A stretch of DNA of 34,588 nt from Clostridia bacterium (GTDB taxonomy: Bacteria; Bacillota; Clostridia; Oscillospirales; CAG-272), in the NCBI GenBank assembly GCA_017631085.1, contig JAGBTY010000026.1, positions 1 to 34,588 on the forward strand, written 5' to 3'. The notes beneath the pieces are model-generated. The model did no database searches. It was not told the origin of the DNA and saw only the letters and a list, made by a program, of their open reading frames with translations. Below, piece after piece: positions 8,265 through 16,948 of the stretch (position 1 is its first letter; each line of letters starts with the position of its first letter). The position numbers were made by a program, and so were the translations under genes.

Positions 8265-8546
8265 ATGAGCAGAAGTTTGAAAAAAGCACCGTTCGTTGAA
8301 GCAAAGCTTTACGCACGTATTTGTGCTATGAACGAGAAGAACGAGAAGAAAGTTCTCAAGACATGGTCTCGCGCATCCACAATATTCCCTGAGTTTGTTG
8401 GACACACCATCGCGGTTCACGACGGAAGAAAGCACGTTCCGGTATATGTAACCGAGGATATGGTAGGACACAAGCTCGGCGAGTTTGCACTCACGAGAAC
8501 ATTCAAGGGCCACGCAGGCTCCAAGACATCTAACAACGGTAAATAA
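8265..8546 (+). CDS. rpsS: 30S ribosomal protein S19
   Basis: A 93-residue S19 of the 30S head, which pairs with S13 near the A site. Typical blocks are [38 protein letters not shown] and [16 protein letters not shown]. Starts 15 nt after rplB with GGAGGG in the spacer. Confidence 0.97.
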   Translation: MSRSLKKAPFVEAKLYARICAMNEKNEKKVLKTWSRASTIFPEFVGHTIAVHDGRKHVPVYVTEDMVGHKLGEFALTRTFKGHAGSKTSNNGK

Positions 8547-8567
8547 GCAAGGGAGGAATAATTGAAG

Positions 8568-8903
8568 ATGGAAGCAAAAGCAACGCTTAAATATGCAAGA
8601 ATTTCCCCGCGCAAAATGAAGATCGTTGTGGACCTTATCAGAGGTAAGGACGCAGGACGCGCAATGGCTATTCTTAAGAACACCAACAAGAGTGCTTCTG
8701 AATACCTTGTGAAGCTGCTGGGAAGTGCGATCGCAAACGCGGTCAACAACTTCGAGATGGACGAAACGAAACTTTACGTTTCCGAGTGCTTCGTATGCCC
8801 CGGACCCACGCTCAAGAGAATCATGCCCAGAGCAAAGGGAAGCGCAGACAGAATCATGAAGAGAACATCTCACGTAACTATAGTAGTAAAAGAAAGAGAC
8901 TGA
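8568..8903 (+). CDS. rplV: 50S ribosomal protein L22
   Basis: A 111-residue L22, whose beta-hairpin lines the exit tunnel. Blocks: LKYARISPRKMKIVVDLIRGK, NAVNNFEMDETKLYV and the tunnel loop PTLKRIMPRAKGSADRI. Start choice: ATG 8568 gives the family-like MEAKATLKY and lies 11 nt from GGGAGG. An in-frame TTG at 8562, only two codons upstream, has tighter spacing (5 nt) and cannot be excluded. Confidence 0.95.
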   Translation: MEAKATLKYARISPRKMKIVVDLIRGKDAGRAMAILKNTNKSASEYLVKLLGSAIANAVNNFEMDETKLYVSECFVCPGPTLKRIMPRAKGSADRIMKRTSHVTIVVKERD

Positions 8904-8924
8904 GAAAAGGAGGTAAGAGCTTAA

Positions 8925-9701
8925 ATGGGTCAGAAGGTAAATCCCCACGGACTCCGTGTGGGTGTAATCAAAAACTGGGATTCGAGATGGTATGTAGCTG
9001 ATGAAAAGTTCGGCGACACGCTCGTATCCGACTACAAAATCAGAAAATACCTTAAGAACGAACTCCAGAGTGCAGGCGTTCCCAAAATTGAGATCGAACG
9101 CGACAGCCAGAGAGTACGTGTATTCATTCACTGCGCAAAGCCCGGTATGGTAATCGGACGTGGCGGCGTAGAGATAGAGAAGTACAAGAATGAACTTCAG
9201 AAGATGGTTGGTATGCCCGTTGCCCTCAACGTTGTTGAGGTAAGACAGCCCGACCTCGATGCTCAGCTCGTAGCTGAGAACATTGCGGCACAGCTTGAAA
9301 GACGTGTGGCATTCCGCCGTGCGATGAAGATGGCTATCCGCAACACCATGAGACTCGGCGCTAAGGGTATCAAGATCACCTGCGGCGGACGTCTTGGCGG
9401 TGCGGAGATCGCAAGATCTGAGCATTACCATGAGGGAACTATCCCGCTTCAGACACTCAGAGCCGATATCGACTACGGCTTCTGGGAAGCAAATACAACC
9501 TACGGTAAGATCGGCGTTAAGGTATGGATATACAAGGGCGAAGTTCTTAACGAGGTAAACAGACCTTCCGCAAATGCCCCCAGAGACAACAAGGGCCGTC
9601 AGGATCGCCGCGACAACAGAAACGGTGACAGACGTCCTCGCCGCGAGGGTGCAAGAGGCGAGAGAGCTGAAAGAACTCCGAGAGAAGGAGGACAGAAATA
9701 A
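8925..9701 (+). CDS. rpsC: 30S ribosomal protein S3
   Basis: A 258-residue S3 at the mRNA entry channel with helicase activity. [22 protein letters not shown] is the N-terminus, the KH domain has [19 protein letters not shown], and the C-terminal domain has [20 protein letters not shown]. The last ~40 residues form an Arg/Asp/Asn/Gly-rich low-complexity tail ([18 protein letters not shown]), longer than in B. subtilis S3 (218 residues) but of a kind common in Clostridia. The stop overlaps the rplP start as TAATG. Confidence 0.97.
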   Translation: MGQKVNPHGLRVGVIKNWDSRWYVADEKFGDTLVSDYKIRKYLKNELQSAGVPKIEIERDSQRVRVFIHCAKPGMVIGRGGVEIEKYKNELQKMVGMPVALNVVEVRQPDLDAQLVAENIAAQLERRVAFRRAMKMAIRNTMRLGAKGIKITCGGRLGGAEIARSEHYHEGTIPLQTLRADIDYGFWEANTTYGKIGVKVWIYKGEVLNEVNRPSANAPRDNKGRQDRRDNRNGDRRPRREGARGERAERTPREGGQK

Positions 9702-10114
9702 TGTTAATGCCTAAGAGAGTTAAGTACCGTCGCGTACAGCGCGGAAGACTTAAAGGAAAAGCAACCAGCGGAAACAAGGTAACAAGCGGTTCTTACGGAC
9801 TTGTTGCTCTTGAGCCTGCATGGATCACAAGCAATCAGATCGAGGCTGCCCGTATCGCGATGACAAGATACATCAAGCGTGGCGGTAAGGTTTGGATAAA
9901 GATTTTCCCCGACAAGCCTATCACAGAAAAGCCTGCCGAGACTCGAATGGGTTCCGGTAAGGGTTCACCTGAATACTGGGTAGCGGTCGTAAAACCGGGC
10001 AGAGTTATGTTTGAAATGGACGGAGTAAATCCTGAGGTAGCTAAGGAAGCAATGCGTCTTGCATCTCACAAGCTCCCCATCAAATGTAAATTTATCGCAA
10101 AGGAGGAAGCATAA
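9701..10114 (+). CDS. rplP: 50S ribosomal protein L16
   Basis: A 137-residue L16, binding the A-site tRNA elbow region of the 50[20 protein letters not shown] is the standard N-terminus, so the first ATG (9701), which overlaps the rpsC stop, is kept over the ATG two codons later. [18 protein letters not shown] and [11 protein letters not shown] mark the core and C-terminus. Confidence 0.97.
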   Translation: MLMPKRVKYRRVQRGRLKGKATSGNKVTSGSYGLVALEPAWITSNQIEAARIAMTRYIKRGGKVWIKIFPDKPITEKPAETRMGSGKGSPEYWVAVVKPGRVMFEMDGVNPEVAKEAMRLASHKLPIKCKFIAKEEA

Positions 10115-10117
10115 GCC

Positions 10118-10318
10118 ATGAAGACAACAAATTTTGTTAAAGATCTCAGAGCAATGAGTGCAGAAGAGCTTAACGCAAAGCTTAAAGAGCTTAAGGAAGA
10201 GCTTTTCAGACTTCGCTTCCAGCATGCGATAAATCAGCTTGACAATCCTCAGAAGATAGTGGAAGTCAAGAAGAATATTGCTCGTGTAATGACAGTTCTT
10301 TCAGAGAAAAATGCGTAA
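10118..10318 (+). CDS. rpmC: 50S ribosomal protein L29
   Basis: A 66-residue, almost wholly helical L29 near the tunnel exit beside L23. Signature: LKELKEELFRLRFQHAINQL followed by NPQKIVEVKKNIARV. It starts 3 nt after the rplP stop, with AAGGAGG inside the end of rplP, so the two are coupled. Confidence 0.96.
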   Translation: MKTTNFVKDLRAMSAEELNAKLKELKEELFRLRFQHAINQLDNPQKIVEVKKNIARVMTVLSEKNA

Positions 10319-10330
10319 GGAGGAAAAGTC

Positions 10331-10588
10331 ATGACAGAAAGAAATCTTAGAAAGACCAGAGTTGGTTACGTTGTAAGTGAAAAGATGGATAAGACAGTTG
10401 TCGTAGCTATCGAGGATAACGTAAAGCACGCGGTTTACGGAAAGATCATTAAGCGTACCCTTAAGGTACACGCTCACGACGAAAACAATGTTTGCGGCGT
10501 TGGCGACAAGGTAGAAATTATGGAAACAAGACCTCTCTCCAAGACGAAGAGATGGAGAATTGTTGAAATAATCGAGAAAGCTAAATAA
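10331..10588 (+). CDS. rpsQ: 30S ribosomal protein S17
   Basis: An 85-residue S17, a primary 16S-binding OB-fold protein. Blocks: [40 protein letters not shown] and [17 protein letters not shown]. Strong AGGAGG immediately upstream. Confidence 0.97.
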   Translation: MTERNLRKTRVGYVVSEKMDKTVVVAIEDNVKHAVYGKIIKRTLKVHAHDENNVCGVGDKVEIMETRPLSKTKRWRIVEIIEKAK

Positions 10589-10612
10589 TTTAGCTCCACA
10601 TCATATATAGTA

Positions 10613-10632
10613 AATACGGCAAAAATCGTATT
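10613..10632 (+). other. Small hairpin in the rpsQ-rplN spacer
   Basis: AATACG (10613-10618) pairs with CGTATT (10627-10632) across an 8-nt loop, just before the rplN RBS. A near-palindrome AGCTAAATAATTTAGCT overlaps the rpsQ stop. Possible RNA processing or translational control; weak evidence. Confidence 0.3.
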
Positions 10633-10652
10633 GAAATCAGGAGGATAAGAAA

Positions 10653-11021
10653 GTGATACAGCAACAAACATTAATGAAGGTTGCCGATAACACCGGAGCT
10701 AAAGAGCTGATGTGCATTCGCGTACTGGGCGGAACAGGCCGCAGATACGCAAACATCGGTGACGTGGTCGTAGCGTGTGTAAAGAAAGCTACGCCCGGCG
10801 GTGTTGTTAAGAAAGGCGATGTCGTCAAGGCTGTCATAGTAAGAAGCGTACATGGACTTAAGCGTGCAGACGGTTCTTACATCAAGTTCGACGAGAACGC
10901 AGCGGTAATCATTAGAGAAGATAAGACACCCAGAGGAACACGTATATTTGGACCTGTGGCAAGAGAGCTTCGTGAGAAGGATTATCTTAAGATCCTCTCT
11001 CTCGCTCCCGAAGTACTTTAA
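10653..11021 (+). CDS. rplN: 50S ribosomal protein L14
   Basis: A 122-residue L14 at the subunit interface (bridges with 16S rRNA; silencing factor RsfS binds here). [36 protein letters not shown] and [20 protein letters not shown] are textbook. The start codon is GTG at 10653, with CAGGAGG upstream. It begins the spc half of the superoperon after a 64-nt spacer. Confidence 0.97.
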   Translation: MIQQQTLMKVADNTGAKELMCIRVLGGTGRRYANIGDVVVACVKKATPGGVVKKGDVVKAVIVRSVHGLKRADGSYIKFDENAAVIIREDKTPRGTRIFGPVARELREKDYLKILSLAPEVL

Positions 11022-11036
11022 TGGAGGTATCGAGAA

Positions 11037-11366
11037 ATGCATATTAAGACAGGTGATACCGTAGTACTTCTTACAGGAAGATACGGTGACAAGAAGGATG
11101 CAAACGGTGAGATCAAGACCCATAAGGTAATCGCAGTTTCCCCCAAGGAAGGTAAGGTTATCGTTGAGAAGGTAAACATGATCCACAAGCATGTAAAGCC
11201 CCGTAAGCAGGGCGACGTAGGCGGAATCGTTGATGCTGAAGGCGCTATCTATGCGTCTAAGGTAGCTCTCTACTGCCCCAAGTGCAAGAAGGGCGTAAGA
11301 GTTAAGAATCCGACCGTTGACGGCAAAAAGGTACGTGTCTGCGCAAAGTGCGGACAGGAACTTTAA
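11037..11366 (+). CDS. rplX: 50S ribosomal protein L24, zinc-ribbon type
   Basis: A 109-residue L24, an assembly initiator near the tunnel exit. The N-terminal KOW motif starts KTGDTVVLLTGRYGDKKDANGE and continues HKVIAVSPKEGKVIVEKVN; the loop that usually reads GKDKGKKG is longer here. The C-terminal part has Cys80, Cys83, Cys102 and Cys105 (CPKC and CAKC), a probable zinc ribbon, as found in several clostridial L24 proteins. GGAGGT precedes the ATG. Confidence 0.95.
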   Translation: MHIKTGDTVVLLTGRYGDKKDANGEIKTHKVIAVSPKEGKVIVEKVNMIHKHVKPRKQGDVGGIVDAEGAIYASKVALYCPKCKKGVRVKNPTVDGKKVRVCAKCGQEL

Positions 11367-11382
11367 TGGGAGGTAGAGACTT

Positions 11383-11925
11383 ATGGCAAGAATGAAAGAT
11401 ATGTATAAGGCCGAGGTTGCTCCCGCCCTTATGAAAAAATTTGAATACAAGAGCGTAATGCAGATCCCGAAGCTTGACAAGATCGTTATCAACTGCGGTG
11501 TTGGCGATGCAAAGGAAAACTCCAAGGCTCTTGATTCTGTTATCAACGACCTCACGATCATTGCAGGTCAGAAGGCAGTTCCCACCTTCGCAAAGAAGTC
11601 GGTAGCTAACTTCAAGCTCCGTGAGGGCATGAAGATCGGTGCTAAGGTTACTCTCAGAGGCGACAAGATGTACGAGTTCCTCGACAGACTCTTCAACTTC
11701 GCTCTCCCCAGAGTACGTGACTTCAAGGGAATCAATCCTAACGCATTCGACGGTAGAGGAAACTATGCGCTCGGTCTTAAAGAGCAGCTTATATTCCCCG
11801 AGATCGAGTACGATCAGGTAGATAAGATCCGCGGTATGGACATTTGTTTCGTAACAACTGCAAATACCGACGAAGAAGCAAGAGAGCTCCTCAAGCTTAT
11901 GGGCGCTCCCTTTGCAAACAATTGA
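11383..11925 (+). CDS. rplE: 50S ribosomal protein L5
   Basis: A 180-residue L5, binding 5S rRNA and contacting P-site tRNA and S13. Recognisable: [53 protein letters not shown] and [18 protein letters not shown]. Normal length. GGGAGGT precedes the ATG. Confidence 0.97.
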   Translation: MARMKDMYKAEVAPALMKKFEYKSVMQIPKLDKIVINCGVGDAKENSKALDSVINDLTIIAGQKAVPTFAKKSVANFKLREGMKIGAKVTLRGDKMYEFLDRLFNFALPRVRDFKGINPNAFDGRGNYALGLKEQLIFPEIEYDQVDKIRGMDICFVTTANTDEEARELLKLMGAPFANN

Positions 11926-11942
11926 TCAGGAGGTAAGTAAAG

Positions 11943-12128
11943 ATGGCAAAGAAGGCTATGATACTCAAGCAGCAGAAGGCACAGAAGTTCTCTACAAGAG
12001 AGTACAACAGATGCAAGATCTGCGGTCGTCCCCACGCTTATCTCCGCAAGTACGGCATCTGCCGTATCTGCTTCCGTGAGCTCGCATACAAGGGCGAGAT
12101 TCCCGGCGTAAAGAAAGCAAGTTGGTAA
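11943..12128 (+). CDS. rpsZ: 30S ribosomal protein S14, zinc-binding type (S14Z)
   Basis: A 61-residue short-form S14 of the 30S head. Cys24, Cys27, Cys40 and Cys43 (CKICGRP and CRICFRE) form the zinc knuckle of the C+ type; the longer C- form is ~90-100 residues. The closing [10 protein letters not shown] is standard. It is followed by an unusually long structured spacer before rpsH. Confidence 0.96.
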   Translation: MAKKAMILKQQKAQKFSTREYNRCKICGRPHAYLRKYGICRICFRELAYKGEIPGVKKASW

Positions 12129-12130
12129 AC

Positions 12131-12291
12131 ATATTTCGGCCAAGTCCAAAATGGCATCAGCTTATGCTGATGCGGCGCTTGAGCCGAAATATCTAACCCC
12201 CCTAAACTATCGGTAGGAAGCTAATCCGTGAGATGGGCTTAACCACTGATATGCCGCCACCTGAGTGTGGCAGCAAGAATAATATACTTGC
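12131..12291 (+). promoter_or_regulatory. Structured intercistronic RNA between rpsZ and rpsH
   Basis: The 181-nt rpsZ-rpsH spacer is much longer than others in the operon and folds well on inspection. A composite hairpin has a perfect 10-bp outer stem ATATTTCGGC (12131-12140) / GCCGAAATAT (12183-12192) and a perfect 8-bp inner hairpin GCATCAGC (12154-12161) / GCTGATGC (12166-12173). A second is GCCAC (12256-12260) / GTGGC (12267-12271). A third is GCAAG (12273-12277) / CTTGC (12287-12291), just before the AGGAGG of rpsH. No T-run follows the big stem, so it is not a normal terminator. A processing site or S8 feedback element is possible, but unproven. Confidence 0.45.
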
Positions 12292-12309
12292 ATACAGGAG
12301 GAAAATAAT

Positions 12310-12708
12310 ATGCAAATGTCAGACGTAATCGCCGATATGCTCACCAGAATAAGAAATGCAAATGATGCAAAACATGCAACTGTTGACATTCCGGCATCCA
12401 AAATGAAAAAGGCAATCGCAGATATTCTCGTTGAGGAAGGCTACGTAAAGAGCTACCAGGTCATCGAGGATGGAAAGCAGGGTGTTATCCGTGTAACTCT
12501 TAAGTACGCACAGGGCAAGCAGAAGGTCATTCGCGGTATTCGCCGTGTGTCCAAGCCCGGTCTCCGTATTTACGCAGGATATGAGGATATGCCACAGGTT
12601 ATGAACGGACTTGGAATCGCTATCGTTTCCACTTCCAAAGGAATAATGACCGACAAGAAGGCAAGAGCTACCAAGATCGGTGGCGAAGTCCTTGCATTTG
12701 TTTGGTAA
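12310..12708 (+). CDS. rpsH: 30S ribosomal protein S8
   Basis: A 132-residue S8, a primary 16S-binding protein and, in E. coli, the translational repressor of the spc operon. [18 protein letters not shown] is the N-terminus; the C-terminal [18 protein letters not shown] and [10 protein letters not shown]-like end ([10 protein letters not shown]) are typical. ACAGGAGG lies upstream of ATG. Confidence 0.97.
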   Translation: MQMSDVIADMLTRIRNANDAKHATVDIPASKMKKAIADILVEEGYVKSYQVIEDGKQGVIRVTLKYAQGKQKVIRGIRRVSKPGLRIYAGYEDMPQVMNGLGIAIVSTSKGIMTDKKARATKIGGEVLAFVW

Positions 12709-12729
12709 TAAAGCGGGAGGTATAAGAAA

Positions 12730-13302
12730 ATGTCAAGAATAGGAAGAATGCCTATAACGGTTCCCGCAGGAGTTACTGTAACAATTGCTAACGATAACGT
12801 AGTAACTGTAAAGGGCCCTCTTGGAACTCTCACAGAAAAATTTAATAGCCGTATGATGATAACCCTCGAGGGAGATACACTTACGGTAGCACGTCCTACA
12901 GATGAAAAAGAGGACAGAAGCGTACACGGTCTTACCCGTGCACTTCTCAACAACATGATCGTAGGTGTAAGCCAGGGATTCAGCAAGACACTTGAGATAA
13001 TCGGTGTTGGTTACAAGGCTGCAAAGGTTGGAAAGACCGTTCAGCTTTTCCTTGGACACTCCCTTCAGCCCAACGGTATGCCTCAGGAGAAATTCTGCAT
13101 AACCGAGCCCGAGGGAATTACGCTTGAAGTTGCCGACAAGGCGATTCCGATCACCATCACGGTAAAGGGAATCGACAAGCAGGCAGTAGGTCAGATGGCA
13201 GCAGTCATCAGAGGAAAGAGACCGCCTGAACCTTATCATGGTAAGGGTGTTAAATATTCCGACGAGAGAGTTCGCCGTAAAGCCGGAAAAACCGGTAAAT
13301 AA
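12730..13302 (+). CDS. rplF: 50S ribosomal protein L6
   Basis: A 190-residue L6 at the base of the L7/L12 stalk by the sarcin-ricin loop. [49 protein letters not shown] and [20 protein letters not shown] are diagnostic. It is about 10 residues longer than the usual ~179, the extra lying in the second domain around [30 protein letters not shown]. Confidence 0.97.
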   Translation: MSRIGRMPITVPAGVTVTIANDNVVTVKGPLGTLTEKFNSRMMITLEGDTLTVARPTDEKEDRSVHGLTRALLNNMIVGVSQGFSKTLEIIGVGYKAAKVGKTVQLFLGHSLQPNGMPQEKFCITEPEGITLEVADKAIPITITVKGIDKQAVGQMAAVIRGKRPPEPYHGKGVKYSDERVRRKAGKTGK

Positions 13303-13320
13303 TGAAAGGAGTAGACAGAA

Positions 13321-13680
13321 ATGGTATCAAGAAAAGACTCTAACAAGGCTCGTCTTAAGAGACATAAGAGAGTCAGAGCGAAGGTATCGGGAACAGCAAC
13401 CTGTCCTCGTCTCTGTGTATATCGTTCCAATGCACACATTCTTGCTCAGGTCATCGATGACGTAGCAGGCGTAACATTGGCATCTGCTTCTACCCACGAA
13501 AAGGATTTTGAGGGTAACGGCGGAAACAAAGAAGCAGCAAAGAAGGTCGGTCTTATGATCGCTGAAAGAGCTGCAGCAAAGGGTATCACCGAAGTCGTAT
13601 TCGACAGAGGCGGCTATCTTTATCACGGACGTGTATCGGAATTGGCTGACGGCGCTCGCGAGGGCGGCCTGAAGTTCTGA
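13321..13680 (+). CDS. rplR: 50S ribosomal protein L18
   Basis: A 119-residue L18, which with L5 and L25-type proteins binds 5S r[40 protein letters not shown] and the C-terminal [20 protein letters not shown] are standard. GAAAGGAG lies before the ATG at 13321. Confidence 0.97.
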   Translation: MVSRKDSNKARLKRHKRVRAKVSGTATCPRLCVYRSNAHILAQVIDDVAGVTLASASTHEKDFEGNGGNKEAAKKVGLMIAERAAAKGITEVVFDRGGYLYHGRVSELADGAREGGLKF

Positions 13681-13710
13681 TCGAGTATTCGGTCAGTCCG
13701 GTTTGTACAC

Positions 13711-13736
13711 TGTTCAAACACAATATGTATTGAACA
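13711..13736 (+). other. Inverted repeat in the rplR-rpsE spacer
   Basis: TGTTCAA (13711-13717) pairs with TTGAACA (13730-13736) across a 12-nt loop, just upstream of the rpsE RBS. Possible RNA hairpin affecting rpsE translation or processing. Weak evidence. Confidence 0.35.
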
Positions 13737-13754
13737 AATCATAGGAGGAAAAAC

Positions 13755-14258
13755 ATGGCAACAAAATTTAATCCCGCAGAGCATGATCTTAAAGAGCAGC
13801 TCGTTGCGCTTAACCGTGTTTCCAAGACCGTAAAAGGTGGTCGTATCGCTCGTTTCGCAGCTATCATGGTTGTAGGAGACGGAAACGGACATGTCGGTGT
13901 AGGACTTGGAAAGGCAGCTGAAGTTCCTGAAGCTATCCGCAAGGGAATCGAAGATGCTAAGAAAAATATGATAACAGTATCCCTCAAGGGCTCGACTATC
14001 CCTCATGAGGTAATAGGAGTTTATGGAGCAGGTAAGGTTCTCCTCAAGCCCGCAGCACCCGGTACAGGTATTATCGCCGGTGGTAAGGTAAGAGCAGTTC
14101 TCGAGCTCGTTGGTATTTCCAACATTCGTGCAAAGTGCCTCCGTTCCAACAACCCCACAAACGTAGTAAAAGCAACAATCGCAGGTCTTGCTCAGCTTCG
14201 TTCGGCTGAAGAAGTCGCAAAGATCCGTGATATCACCGTTGAACAGGTCAAGGGTTAA
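13755..14258 (+). CDS. rpsE: 30S ribosomal protein S5
   Basis: A 167-residue S5 with an N-terminal dsRBD-like domain; it shapes decoding accuracy with S4 at the mRNA entry. [34 protein letters not shown] and [20 protein letters not shown] are diagnostic. ATAGGAGG precedes ATG. It follows a 74-nt spacer. Confidence 0.97.
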   Translation: MATKFNPAEHDLKEQLVALNRVSKTVKGGRIARFAAIMVVGDGNGHVGVGLGKAAEVPEAIRKGIEDAKKNMITVSLKGSTIPHEVIGVYGAGKVLLKPAAPGTGIIAGGKVRAVLELVGISNIRAKCLRSNNPTNVVKATIAGLAQLRSAEEVAKIRDITVEQVKG

Positions 14259-14271
14259 GGAGGGGCACGAA

Positions 14272-14445
14272 ATGAAAAAAGTAACTCTCGTAAAGAGCCT
14301 TATAGGCGCAAAGCCCAACCAGAAGGCAACAGCAGCATCTCTGGGACTTGTAAAGATCGGCGATAGCATCGTACACGAGGACAACGGAGTCCTTGCCGGC
14401 AAGGTAAAGGTAATCTCTCACCTCGTTAAGGTCGAAAACGTATAA
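14272..14445 (+). CDS. rpmD: 50S ribosomal protein L30
   Basis: A 57-residue L30. [20 protein letters not shown] followed by [15 protein letters not shown] is the family pattern. I set the start at ATG 14272, 8 nt after AAGGAGGGG. A longer frame from 14188 overlaps rpsE and encodes nothing L30-like in the extra part. Confidence 0.95.
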   Translation: MKKVTLVKSLIGAKPNQKATAASLGLVKIGDSIVHEDNGVLAGKVKVISHLVKVENV

Positions 14446-14459
14446 GGAGGCAGAGACAG

Positions 14460-14900
14460 ATGAAACTTAACGAACTTTCTCCTGCACAGGGCTCCGCAAA
14501 GGCAGCATGGCGCAAGGGTAGAGGCCCCGGATCCGGAAACGGCAAAACTGCCGGCAAAGGACATAAGGGTCAGAATGCACGTTCGGGCGGCGGTGTTCGT
14601 CCCGGATTTGAGGGAGGTCAGCTTCCTCTTTACAGAAAACTTCCGAAGAGAGGCTTCAAGAACAGATTTGCAGTAAACTATGCTATCGTAAACGTAGCTG
14701 CACTCAATAAGTTTGAGGACGGCGCAGTAGTTGATCTCGATGCACTCGTAGCAGCAAAGCTCGTTCGTAAGGAACTTGACGGTCTCAAGGTTCTCGGAAA
14801 CGGGGAACTTACCAAAAAGTTAACAGTCAAAGCTACAGTCTTTTCGGCAACAGCCAAGGAAAAGATAGAAGCAGTAGGTGGAAAGACTGAGGAGGTATAA
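14460..14900 (+). CDS. rplO: 50S ribosomal protein L15
   Basis: A 146-residue L15, a late-assembly core protein. The glycine-rich basic N-terminal arm has [19 protein letters not shown] and [20 protein letters not shown], followed by [19 protein letters not shown]; secY follows after 2 nt. Confidence 0.97.
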   Translation: MKLNELSPAQGSAKAAWRKGRGPGSGNGKTAGKGHKGQNARSGGGVRPGFEGGQLPLYRKLPKRGFKNRFAVNYAIVNVAALNKFEDGAVVDLDALVAAKLVRKELDGLKVLGNGELTKKLTVKATVFSATAKEKIEAVGGKTEEV

Positions 14901-14902
14901 GT

Positions 14903-16273
14903 ATGTTCAAGACGCTCAGAAATGCTTGGAGAATAACCGAGCTAAAGAAAAAGCTTCTCTTCACATTGCTTATAATCGTTCTCTACCGTGTCGGCGCAAA
15001 CATTCCCGTTCCCTTCGTTGATCCGGGTGTATTTGAACAGACACAGGAAATTTTTGGTGGAAACATCCTTCAGTTTTTAAATGTTCTTTCGGGTGAAGCA
15101 CTTGGAAAAGCAACACTTCTTGCACTTGGTGTATCACCTTACATTACTGCATCTATCGTAATGCAGCTTCTCACAATAGCTATTCCCGCTCTCGAGAGAC
15201 TCTCAAAGCAGGGCGAGGAAGGCAAGAAAAAGATAACGGCATATACAAGAGTAGTTACCGTTATACTCGCGCTCGTAACAAGTATCGGTTATGCGTTCTT
15301 CCTGAATACCAACGGACTTCTCCTTGTCGAAGAGGGTAAAGACGGTCCCGGTTTCTTCAGATACGCAGTAATCGTTGCATGTTACTGTGCAGGTGCGGCA
15401 CTGGTAATGTGGCTCGCGGAAAAGATAAACGAAAAGGGAATCGGAAACGGTATCTCTATCATCCTTTTCGCAAACATCATTGCAGGAACTTATACAGTCG
15501 TATCTATGCTTTGGGCAACGGCATTCCCCGCAGGTGTTATAACCACCGGACAGAGAGTTGCCAGAATAATTGCAGTGGCTTCCGAGATAATAATCTACAC
15601 CGGTATGATCATGCTTATCGTTTGGATGTCCGATGCTGAGAGAAGAATTCCGATCCAGTACGCAAAGCGTGTTGTCGGAAGAAAGATGTATGGCGGTCAG
15701 AATACAAACCTTCCTCTGAAGGTCAATATGTCCGGCGTTATGCCTATCATCTTTGCAAACTCTATAGTAGCGCTTCCTGCTACTATCAGACAGTTGTTCT
15801 TCCCCGAGGCAAACAACTGGTTTACTAAGGCTCTTGACGTAGTATTTGGTTATAATACATGGCCTTATCTTGTAATATTCCTTATTCTTCTTATCGCATT
15901 CGCATATTTCTACGTTGCTATCTCCTTCAACCCTGTTGAAGTTGCAAACAACATAAAGAATAACGGCGGTGCGATCCCCGGTATCCGTTCAGGCAGACCT
16001 ACGGTAGAATTCATCAAGAAGGTCCTTAACAGGATCACTCTTGTCGGAGCGCTTTTCGTAGCGTTTATAGCATGCTTCCCCATGCTTGTAACACTTGTCG
16101 AAGATATTGTCAAGGGTGCAATGTATGGCGAACAGCCATATGAACTCTGGTTCCAGGCACTTGCTTACGGTGGATCATCACTCATGATCGTTGTAGGTGT
16201 TGCTCTTGAAACGGTACGTGAGCTCGAGGCTCAGATGTCCCTTAGAAACTATAAGGGATTCCTTGATAACTGA
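14903..16273 (+). CDS. secY: Protein translocase subunit SecY
   Basis: A 456-residue polytopic membrane protein, the channel of the Sec translocon, with ten expected transmembrane helices. Family blocks: ANIPVPFVDP in the first periplasmic loop, LGVSPYITASIVMQLL in TM2, KGIGNGISIILFANI, ERRIPIQYAKRVVGRKMYGGQ in the cytoplasmic loop that contacts SecA and the ribosome, NNIKNNGGAIPGIRSGRPT, and a C-terminal SLRNYKGFLDN. Starts 2 nt after rplO with GAGGAGG in its end, so translation is coupled. Confidence 0.98.
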   Translation: MFKTLRNAWRITELKKKLLFTLLIIVLYRVGANIPVPFVDPGVFEQTQEIFGGNILQFLNVLSGEALGKATLLALGVSPYITASIVMQLLTIAIPALERLSKQGEEGKKKITAYTRVVTVILALVTSIGYAFFLNTNGLLLVEEGKDGPGFFRYAVIVACYCAGAALVMWLAEKINEKGIGNGISIILFANIIAGTYTVVSMLWATAFPAGVITTGQRVARIIAVASEIIIYTGMIMLIVWMSDAERRIPIQYAKRVVGRKMYGGQNTNLPLKVNMSGVMPIIFANSIVALPATIRQLFFPEANNWFTKALDVVFGYNTWPYLVIFLILLIAFAYFYVAISFNPVEVANNIKNNGGAIPGIRSGRPTVEFIKKVLNRITLVGALFVAFIACFPMLVTLVEDIVKGAMYGEQPYELWFQALAYGGSSLMIVVGVALETVRELEAQMSLRNYKGFLDN

Positions 16274-16305
16274 TAAAACATTACGGTCCCTTTGGAGGAA
16301 ATATT

Positions 16306-16947
16306 ATGAATTTGATTCTTATGGGTGCTCCCGGTGCGGGAAAAGGTACTCAATCAGCTAAAATTTCAGACAAATGGAACATTCCGGCGGTGTCTACCGG
16401 AGATATGCTCAGAGCAGCAGTTAAGGAAGGCACGGAAATGGGTGTTAAGGCTAAATCCTTTATGGATGCAGGTCAGCTCGTACCGGATGAAGTAGTTATC
16501 GGTATCATTAAAGATTATCTTTCGTCAGACAAATGCACAAACGGATTTATACTTGACGGTTTTCCACGCTCAATTCCTCAGGCAGAAGCGCTTGAGAAGA
16601 TGGGTGTCGTGATCGACGCGGCTCTCAGTATTGAGGTTGCGGACGAGAAGATCGTTGAAAGAATGAGCGGACGCAGAATATGTTCTTCTTGCGGAGCATC
16701 ATATCACACAGTATATAATCCGCCTAAGACTGCAGATGTTTGTGACACTTGCGGATCGGCTCTTTATACAAGAGCTGATGACGCAGCCGAGACGGTGCTC
16801 AGTCGTCTTGAGACCTACCACAGCATAACAGAGCCTCTTAAGGACTTTTATGCTTCAAGAGATCTTCTCATTTGTGTAGAAGGACAGGAAAAGGTCGAGG
16901 ATACAACAGCACTGGTAATGAAGGCTCTCTCAAAATTTGAGGCGTAA
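16306..16947 (+). CDS. adk: Adenylate kinase, zinc-lid form
   Basis: A 213-residue cytoplasmic enzyme interconverting ATP + AMP and 2 ADP. P-loop GAPGAGKGT at 7-15; AMP-binding STGDMLRAAV (30-39) and FILDGFPRS (81-89). The lid contains Cys126, Cys129, Cys146 and Cys149, the four-cysteine zinc site seen in Gram-positive long-type enzymes. Usual position between secY and map. TTTGGAGGAA RBS. Confidence 0.97.
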   Translation: MNLILMGAPGAGKGTQSAKISDKWNIPAVSTGDMLRAAVKEGTEMGVKAKSFMDAGQLVPDEVVIGIIKDYLSSDKCTNGFILDGFPRSIPQAEALEKMGVVIDAALSIEVADEKIVERMSGRRICSSCGASYHTVYNPPKTADVCDTCGSALYTRADDAAETVLSRLETYHSITEPLKDFYASRDLLICVEGQEKVEDTTALVMKALSKFEA

Positions 16948-16948
16948 A

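Noticed and set aside
7393-8316. 307-codon minus-strand frame over rplB
   Set aside because: Antisense shadow of rplB caused by its codon bias; no RBS or recognisable domain.
8184-9431. 415-codon open frame on the minus strand across rpsS, rplV and rpsC
   Set aside because: It lies wholly antisense to three certain ribosomal genes, has a Cys/Ser/Leu-rich composition typical of shadow frames, and lacks family motifs or an RBS.
10671-11561. 296-codon minus-strand frame over rplN, rplX and rplE
   Set aside because: Antisense to three certain genes, no signature motifs, no independent promoter or terminator.
12131-12192. Rho-independent terminator between rpsZ and rpsH
   Set aside because: The stem is strong but is followed by ATCTAACCCCCC rather than a T-run, and the downstream ribosomal genes have no visible sigma-A promoter of their own.
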